Of a stretch of DNA of 64,000 bases, positions 57,301-64,000 are shown in pieces; the stretch's first letter is position 1, and the number at the start of each line of letters is the position of its first letter. The notes under the pieces are model-generated. The model did no database searches and was not told the origin of the DNA. It saw nothing but the letters and a program-made list of their open reading frames with translations. The position numbers were made by a program, and so were the translations under genes. Origin of the DNA: Talinum fruticosum (lineage: Eukaryota > Streptophyta > Magnoliopsida > Caryophyllales > Talinaceae); the NCBI GenBank assembly GCA_021018815.1, contig JAITYX010000009.1:4466501-4530500 (forward strand). The letters run 5' to 3'.

Positions 57301-59404
57301 AAAAGCCGAGACTAACTCTAAAAGAACTCAAGACTAGTACTCAAACTAATAAGACTAAGTCTCGAGTCACTCAAAATAGAAAATGAGCATCCGAAAAGAA
57401 AGCTCAATGAGTCTCAAGAGCTTGTTTTGAAATTTACTCAAGGTCGAAAAACCTTGACATGCTTTTAGGCTCTCGGTGTTTCTCCTTTAGGAAAGAAGGA
57501 CTTGGTTTTAACGAAGAGGAGGAATCTAATTCCTACTCAAATCTTTTCAAGAAAGATTCCGGAACCGTGAAGTTTACGAAGGCTGAGCATGGTCTTTTTC
57601 ATAAGAATGAAAGGAGGATTGATCCTGCACCAGGTTTACGGGAGAAAACCTTCTCCACCTGTTTACAAAAGAAAAGATTTTCAAAAGAAAGAGACACGAG
57701 ACTTAGCTTTCTAGAAAGAAGACTCGGAATCGGACCAAGCCCAAAGTCATTCAAATATGGGTTCCCAAGAGTCTTCTTCCTTAGAAAAGGACCACAGTTA
57801 AGGGAGTTAGTGGGTTCGTTAGAAGAAGTGAGAACGGTTAGTGTGTTTCTATTTTGCAGGTAGCTCGAAAAGGATGAAAGGCCATTGATACTTAGACGGT
57901 GGATGCTCACGCCACATGTCAGGAGATTCAAAACTCTTTTCCGAGTTAAAAGATTTTAAAGGTGGCAAAGTCACTTTTGGAGATGACAATAAGGGCAAGA
58001 TAGTTGGAATTAGCAAGATTGGTAAAGGAGACAACCTGGTCGATCCAGGTTAATGGATTAAAGTACAATCTACTCGAGTATCTCTCGGTTGTGTGACAAA
58101 GGTCAAGAGGTAAGATGCACTCGGACCAATTGCTACATATGTGATACAACTACCAAAGAGACTAGGATCTCGGGTAAGAGGTCGGGTAATACCTATACCA
58201 TTCCTCTCTCTGATCCAAGTCGAATTTATCTTATTTAAAAGCATCATTGCATGATGATTCTTGGACATGGCATCATAGACTAGGTCATATTAGCATGCAC
58301 ACTATCAAAAGCTTGCATCTCATGGTTTAGTTAGGGGTTTACCTAACTGTGCATTTAAGAAAGACAAAATCGTGAAGCATGCACAAAAGGGAAACACGTC
58401 GGATCATCTTTCAAACCTCTCAAAACTACTTCCACATCCAAAGTGCTTGAATTGCTTCATATGGATTTATGTGGTGAAATCTCTATGAAAAGCCTCGAAG
58501 TTAAATCATATGTACTTGTGATTATTGATGATATTATTTTTGGAGCCACTAATGAAAATCTCTGTCGAGAGTTTTCCGAGTTGATCGGACAGGAGTTCCA
58601 AATGAGCATGATGGGAGAGCTCAATTTCTTTCTTGGTCTACAAATCGGACAAGATAAAGATGGAATCTATGTCCATCAATCTAAGTATACCAAGGAGATG
58701 TTGAAGAAGTACAAGCTTCAAGATGTGAAACATTCAGCAACACCCATGAGTAGCGAGCATGAAACTATACTCAAACGAAAAGATAAAGCAAGTAGATTAG
58801 AAACTCTATAGAGGTATGATTGGATCTCTGCTATATCTCACATCCAGTAGAGCCGGATATTATGTTTAGTGTATGTCTGTGTACAAGATTTCTAGCTAAT
58901 CTAAAAGAATCACATCTCACTACAGATGAAGAGGATTTTCAAATATCTTGTAGGAACTCGGAATCTTGGTCTATGGTTTTTAAGAGACTCGAACCGACCC
59001 TAACTCGGATACTCGGATGCCGACTATGTTGGTTACAAGGTTGATAGAAAGAGCACATCAGGAGCATGCCAATTTCTAGGTCAATCCCTTATATCTTGGC
59101 ACTCAAAGCAACAGAACTCAGTGACTCTATTAACCGCTGAAGCCGAGTACATTGCAGCTGGAGCTTGCTCTGCTCGGATTCCGTAGATCAAGCAACACTT
59201 GAAGGATCTTGGACTTTCATTCAAATCTATCCCAATTAAGTGTGACAATCAAAGTGTGATCAGCATTACTAAGAATCCAGTTCAGCACTCAAACACAAAG
59301 CATATTGAGGTTAGGTATCATTTTCCGAGAGACCATTCTAAGAAAGGTGATATTGAACTTGAATTCATTCTTATGAAATTTCGAGTTAGCTGATATTTTC
59401 ACTA
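57301..59404 (+). pseudogene. pol: Copia B pol with integrase-RT fusion deletion, RNase H
   Basis: Contains the segment before integrase (57459-57863), the protease/GAG-pre-integrase zone (57900-58400, degraded) and then the open frame 58443-58811. In that frame the start of the integrase core (SYVLVIIDD) runs straight into the RT active-site region (DDIIFGATNENL). Everything between these motifs (about 1.5 kb in A) is missing. RT then continues through LNFFLGLQI and KYTKEMLKKY, followed by RNase H pieces near 59000-59160 (DRKSTSGACQFLGQSLISW, EAEYIAAGAC) and 59199-59393 (KCDNQSVISITKNPVQHS). Integrase and polymerase functions are both lost. Confidence 0.92.
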
Positions 59405-59994
59405 TGCCACTTAGTGAGGATCAGTTTTATTTTATTAGGAATGAGCTTGACATGATTAATGCATGATTATGTGTTTTATGTGTTTAATTTTGACTTATAC
59501 TTGATTAACAAATGGATCAGCTGACTTAACAATAAGACCGAGCTATGAGTTAATTGCTTTCTAAGTCGCTCGAAACCATACCGAGTCCGACTCAGTCTTT
59601 GAGCAAAATGGACACCAAACTTTTGAAATCATCTTTAGATGAATGGAAAATCTCAGAAAGATTATTTTTTTAATTCTCTTTCTCTCTCCGAACACGCGTC
59701 GCTATCAAAGAATTCAAACCGTTAGACGGACAAGCGTTGGAATTGTAGCCATTGGACTATTGTACGTCATGTCTCTCCGAGAATGTTGTTTGAACGTTAA
59801 GAAAGAAGGTTGAAGGACATTTCCATCTTCTTTATTTATAGCATCTATTCGTCTTCAGTTCTTCACTTTGTGCCATACTCTTTTCGCATAAAATTCTCTA
59901 CTCCCTTATACTCTTTCCTTACTTTCAAGGTGCTCTCTCTCTCTCTCTCTCTTGCTCTCTTCTCCTGTAACCTCTCATTTCTCCATTCTCACAA
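59405..59994 (+). promoter_or_regulatory. Copia B spacer with putative internal promoter of env-like gene
   Basis: Between RNase H and the env-like ATG (59995). A TTATTTATAG box at 59832-59841 lies about 155 nt before the ATG, followed by a pyrimidine leader with a (CT)n run at 59932-59952. A has a TATA box at nearly the same distance. No other gene in the spacer. Confidence 0.48.
59932..59952 (+). repeat. (CT)n microsatellite
   Basis: About ten CT units in the leader of the env-like gene; the equivalent place in A is CT-rich but not a pure repeat. Confidence 0.9.
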
Positions 59995-62900
59995 TGCCTA
60001 AACAAGGTTCTACATCTGAGTTCATGGGGTCTACAACCAAGAAGGCCCGAAAGATAACTCGGGAGGGTATGTCTCGACCCCTCAAAAGTGTTTGTCGTCC
60101 AGCGACTTCACATTGGATGACAAGTTTTTCAAGACAACCTCCTTCTCTTGGCTCAAATTCATTCAAGAAACTGGAGTATACAATTATTTATGCTTCAACA
60201 ACTTCATTTATCCGGAACTTGTTGATGAGTTCTATTCCAACAAATCCTTTTCTAGAGGTGTCATCACTTCCAAAGTTCAAGGTACAATTGTTAGAATCAA
60301 ACTCCCTCTTCTCCACAAACTTTTCTTAAGGTTTGCTCTTGGAGAGTCTTAGTCACCCTAGAGGGGGTGAATAGGGTGATGAGGAAATTTTAATAAACTT
60401 GGAAGATTTAATCTTTGAAGAGAATGAATCGGACAATCCGAGTTTAGATTTGACTCAAAAAGTGTAAACACAGTGAAATACGTGGAAACCCTCCTCGGGC
60501 GTAAAACCACGGACAATGTCAATCCGGACACCAAGTCCAATCCTCAATTACAATGAATATGACTACCCAGATTTGTTCCCAAACAAATCTATTATAATTT
60601 TCCCAGGCTCGGAATTTACCTTATCCGATCGACCTAGTACTTCCAAGTTGAAGTTACCTTATCAACTTGGGATCCTCCAATTTTTCCCAGGGTTAGAAGT
60701 TCCCTTATCTAACCCGACACTTTCAAACTAAGGTAACCTTTACAGTTTGGGACAACCGAGTTGAGGTAACCTTTATAACTCAGTCGAGAGAGAAAGAGTA
60801 GAAAAGTATTAAGAAATGCAATACAACTGACTCGGAAGAATACAATTCGGAATATTAGAATTACAGTTTGGGAGTTGTATGCTAGAGAATATGTTCAATA
60901 TGGTCTCTCTTTTCTTCCATTCATCAGTTGAAATCTTGTGCTAAGGCTTCTATAAATAGTCTACCTTGAAGAGATAGTTGTTGAGCCTCCAACGTCTTTC
61001 TGTTGAAGCTGTCCGAGTCAACTAGCCGTTGTAATGGATAGTCTAAGTCACTCGCATTTCGGACCACCTTTAAATAGCCGTTGTGCCTTGGTCCTAGCTT
61101 CCAACAACTCTTTTTCCAGCTTGTGTAAACTCGAAAAGCCGAAAGAAATGACCCTTAGACTCGAAATAAAATATTACCCAAAACGACAGAATGACAAGGT
61201 CGTCGAGTAAGTTATGAGCTTTTCTAGAAATTCCAACTTTTTGTCTAGTAGTGCTTTAACGGTCGAAGCCTTTTGGTTTTGCTTTTTCTTCAGATAATTG
61301 ACATTAGAGAAACCTGCAAAAACATTAAACACAATGGTTCTCAAAGCATAAATATACTTTGGTCCATAATTAGATAAGGATTAGTCTAAATAAAGCATTT
61401 AATGACTAATTACCTTAATCTACCGATCCGGAATATTTCAAGTCTAATATTCAATATACTCAGATTCCACGTATGCCAAAACTCATAAATAAAGCATTCA
61501 ATCATAATGGGCACATGAGTTATTTAGACATTTTACTATTACGCATGATTAAACAAATAATAGCGTAGGCAAACTAAATGTCCGAGTCCGATCGAGTAGG
61601 TCGAACCCGAGATTTGAGTGGGTCGGTCTTACTCGGTCCGTGATAACTAACTCAGATTCTTCTTTCCGAGTCTTGGACATAGTCGGATAATCTTAATATA
61701 CTTGAGTCCGAGTTCGAGTCAAGAATAAGTCATATTGAAATGATGAATTATAAAAGCATATGAATTAGTTAAATGAATTTCTTTTAGGAGGCTTCTTGTT
61801 TTATCCTAAATTTAGATGAATGTATGAAATCAAAACACATTAAAGGGTTTAGTCAGTCATATCCGAGTCTTCATTTTCAATGTCACTTCTCTTTTTCTCA
61901 ATCCCAATCACATTCTATTCCTAGAAATTTTCGATGACTTCTTCAACAAATTCACAAAGAAGTGCCCGAGCACAGGAAAAATTTTCCGTGACTCGGATGA
62001 AAAGTGAAGTCAAATTGCTCGCTACATTCTCGATGAGAACTTTCTTTGCTCACTACTCGAGCAAGGAGAACCCAAACTCCGGGGTTCAAAAAAAAAAATT
62101 GACACCATGGAGGGTTACAACATAGACTTCTTTCCTTTCATTATCGAGCAAATGGCTCAAGTGCTCGCTCAATCAAAGAAATCCGCTCCTTTCCCTTTTG
62201 GAGCTCTTCTCTCTCTTATCTTCAAACAATTTAAGATCACCACTCCTTCGGATCCCTCTGTTGTTTCGAGTCGACCATAGTTCTATGCTTGAAAAGAACT
62301 TCGGGTATGGATACCGAGTAAACCTGGTGAATGGGTTCACTCTTCCGAGTTAGAACCTTCCTCTCCTCCTCCCCGACTCAAATTCGACTAGCTCATGCAT
62401 CCACTTCAGCTGGTCCCTATTCTTCTCAACCTCCTCTCTCAACTAGCGCATTTGCTACCATGGTCGAAAGACTCGTTTCAACAATCGACCAACTTCGGTC
62501 GGTTGTTCGCTCTCTCAAACCTATTTTATGCGGCATGGTCATTAACCAAAAGACCGGCCAATCTCGGATTCGGGAGTGTCAATCCCCGATGCTTGAGTTT
62601 AAGGGGATTCTTGGCGAGCAACGTGAACGGCTTCAACTCCTTCGAGAGCGCGGGACGAAGGCTGCGCGAGACTTTGAATCCTCCGACACATCTAAGGAGT
62701 CCTCCGGCCCGACCAAGTCTAGCTCGATGAGGTAGAAGAACAAGAACAAGAAGAAGAAGCCGAGGTCGTAGCTAAGACAGGCGAGGCTCGGCTCGAAGAG
62801 CGAGAATAAGGAGGAAGAAAGAGGAAAGGAAGAGGATGCTCCACCAAAAGAAAAGAGGGCTATGGAGCCCAAACCCGAGCTAATCTCCTCATATCCGAGT

Positions 62901-63135
62901 GGATCGGACGATACTAGGGACATTGGACAGTCCAAACCAGCTAACTCGAAGCCCCTATAGTTTTCCAGGAAGACGAGCTAGAGGATGATATAATCCCGAC
63001 TCGACCACCAGTGTCCGAGCCACTTCCCAACATCCCGGTGCTACCGTCGCCGCACTCTACCACCTCCTCTCGGACTTACCGGCGAAGCGCACCGCTCGGC
63101 CTTCCTCCTCCGACCAACCAACCCCACCATCCTAA
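59995..63135 (+). pseudogene. Env-like / putative plant transposon protein of copia B, split by solo LTR
   Basis: Start ATG 59995-59997 (MPKQGSTSEFMG, then KKARKIT). Homologous to A's gene, with TLDDKFFKTTSFSW, FIYPELVDEFYSNKSF and V.GTIVRIKLPLLH at 60092-60325. It is interrupted by the solo LTR and resumes at 61879 with SLFLNPN-like sequence, then MEGYNIDFFPFIIEQMAQ near 62107-62160. A Ser/Pro-rich part follows, then a helical region at 62460-62700 (LVSTIDQLRSVVRSLK; GEQRERLQLLRERG). Next are the SSDTSKESS motif and an acidic Glu tail near 62730-62770, ending Pro-rich with a TAA at 63133-63135. Total about 529 codons. A run of nine A near 62090 and frameshifts disable it. No signal peptide or membrane helix seen. 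Confidence 0.8.
60326..61873 (-). repeat. Solo copia LTR (1548 bp) in B env-like gene
   Basis: Reverse LTR, TTAAGG (TG changed to TT) to GTCTTCA, with perfect target duplication TTTTC (60321-60325 and 61874-61878). It belongs to the same family as its host element but is internally more diverged (extra AATTTTTCCCAGG-type duplication near 60595-60685). Confidence 0.93.
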
Positions 63136-63516
63136 TCTATTTCTTTTCTTGTTTTTATTTTTTTTTCAACATTAAGTATTCACTTCTAACTTTTCTTCCC
63201 TTCTTTTGCTTGAAATGCTAGGGGAGAAAAATATAAACCTTGATGTTGTGCTTAGGGGAGTTTCTCTCCTCTTTTTGTTGTAAATATTTTTAATGAACAA
63301 ACGTTAGTGTTTATCTTTTCTAAGCTCGATCATTTCTCGGTTTCATTTATCATTTATCTTATCTACTCAAAAATCTGCGTTGGTTTTAATATCCGCTTTG
63401 ATTTGAAATTTCGTTATATTTTACATGCTCTAATACAAAGAAAACACAAATCATTGATACTGAAAACTTAATCTGTACTAACAAGTTTCTATCTTAAGAA
63501 TGGAATGCCTTTCATT
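63136..63516 (+). other. Copia B 3' noncoding region
   Basis: T-rich, no gene; counterpart of 3141-3579 in A. Confidence 0.55.
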
Positions 63517-63529
63517 AAAAAGGGGAGAT
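63517..63529 (+). promoter_or_regulatory. Copia B polypurine tract
   Basis: AAAAAGGGGAGAT directly before the 3' LTR. Confidence 0.9.
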
Positions 63530-64000
63530 TGAAGACTCGGATCTTAACTCTAAATATCTTATAAAAAACTAAAGTATAAACTTCTATCTCTCTTAAGTTT
63601 TGATTACAAGTCATTCCGAGCTACATAGAAACTCATATCTATGTTTTCATCTTTGTTCCGAGTGACTCGGATATCACTTTGTCTTATATCTTCTCTACTA
63701 AGGTATTCGACCTACTCGGAATTTACTTGAACCATCGCATGATCAAATAATCCTCTTAAAGCATTTTTTCGAGTACTCGACTTTGTTTGCTAACGTAAAC
63801 CGAATTACGAGTGTTAATTCAGCCTTCTAAGTCAGTTTATTTCTAAGATGATTATTTGATAGATCAAGTTCACTTTCTTTGATTAATTATTCTTCAACTT
63901 GACCTTTCTAGGAGTTATTCGAGCTGAGTTTGTACCTATTTGATATTATACTCAGAATATTCCACTTCTCTAGGCCTAAGATAATTATGCTCTTAAATAC
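63530..64000 (+). repeat. Copia B 3' LTR, cut by window end
   Basis: First 471 bp of the LTR (TGAAGACTCGG...), colinear with 54530-55000. Confidence 0.95.

Larger units (their letters stand above)
54530..64000 (+). mobile_element. Copia element B: Sirevirus-like, with internal pol deletion
   Basis: Plus-strand copy of the same family as A: 5' LTR, PBS, gag, shortened pol, env-like gene, PPT and the first 471 bp of the 3' LTR. LTR starts are exactly 9000 bp apart, including a 1548-bp solo LTR. Left flank GGTTG would be one target duplication copy; the right flank is off the window. By eye, the two LTR starts differ at about 9 percent of positions. Confidence 0.95.

Noticed and set aside
1..64000. 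CRISPR arrays, rRNA, tRNA genes, bacterial operons
   Set aside because: No short regularly spaced repeats and no rRNA or tRNA sequence beyond PBS matches; all coding motifs belong to plant retroelements.

Overview
The window looks like repeat-dense, heterochromatin-like DNA from a flowering plant, probably a eudicot, although the species cannot be named from sequence alone. I find no host gene, tRNA, rRNA or CRISPR array. Essentially every base can be assigned to degenerate LTR retrotransposons inserted into one another. The plant assignment rests on the lineages present: Ty1/copia elements with an env-like third ORF (Sirevirus-like), Ty3/gypsy Tat-type elements with a second, archaeal-type RNase H and antisense ORFs, a Tekay-type large-LTR non-autonomous element (LARD), and a chromovirus with a CRM-like integrase end.

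Layout. 1-1638: copia D (+), an integrase/RT fragment. 1639-20988: copia A (-), which interrupts D. A carries gag-pol, an env-like gene and LTRs of about 1.5 kb; its 5' LTR is truncated. 6741-16618: the Tekay-type LARD (+), inserted in A's RT with a perfect ATCTC duplication. 7726-9278: a solo copia LTR inside the LARD 5' LTR (TTACA duplication). 20989-25799: Tat element W (-), comprising 5' LTR, PBS, leader and gag, cut off at its 3' side. 25800-33165: chromovirus E (+), with W sitting in its 5' LTR and a solo copia LTR (27243-28429) in its gag. 33166-38743: Tat element Y (-), interrupted by E on the left and by X on the right. 38744-54529: Tat element X (-), which contains two solo Tekay-type LTRs (39825-42594 and 45362-48726). 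54530-64000: copia B (+), which interrupts X, with a solo copia LTR (60326-61873) in its env-like gene and its 3' LTR running off the window. Two stacks are four levels deep: D>A>LARD>solo LTR and Y>X>B>solo LTR.

The most interesting content is in the accessory genes. Tat elements X and Y each carry two genes on the strand opposite to their pol. aORF1 resembles the plant mobile domain (PMD) family. It shows three small GT-starting introns at matching places in both copies, and in X it has a TATA box and a pyrimidine-rich leader. aORF2 resembles the DUF7745 family, and in X it lies behind a duplicated TATAAATA element. Copia A and B both keep an env-like gene of about 530-550 codons, preceded by a TATA-like element about 155 nt before the ATG and a CT-rich leader. 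B has in addition lost about 1.5 kb of pol through a deletion that fused an integrase Asp-Asp to the RT Asp-Asp. The LARD carries an unrecognised internal reading frame.

All identifications come from reading motifs and comparing copies within the window. No alignment or database search was run, and identities are estimates by eye.
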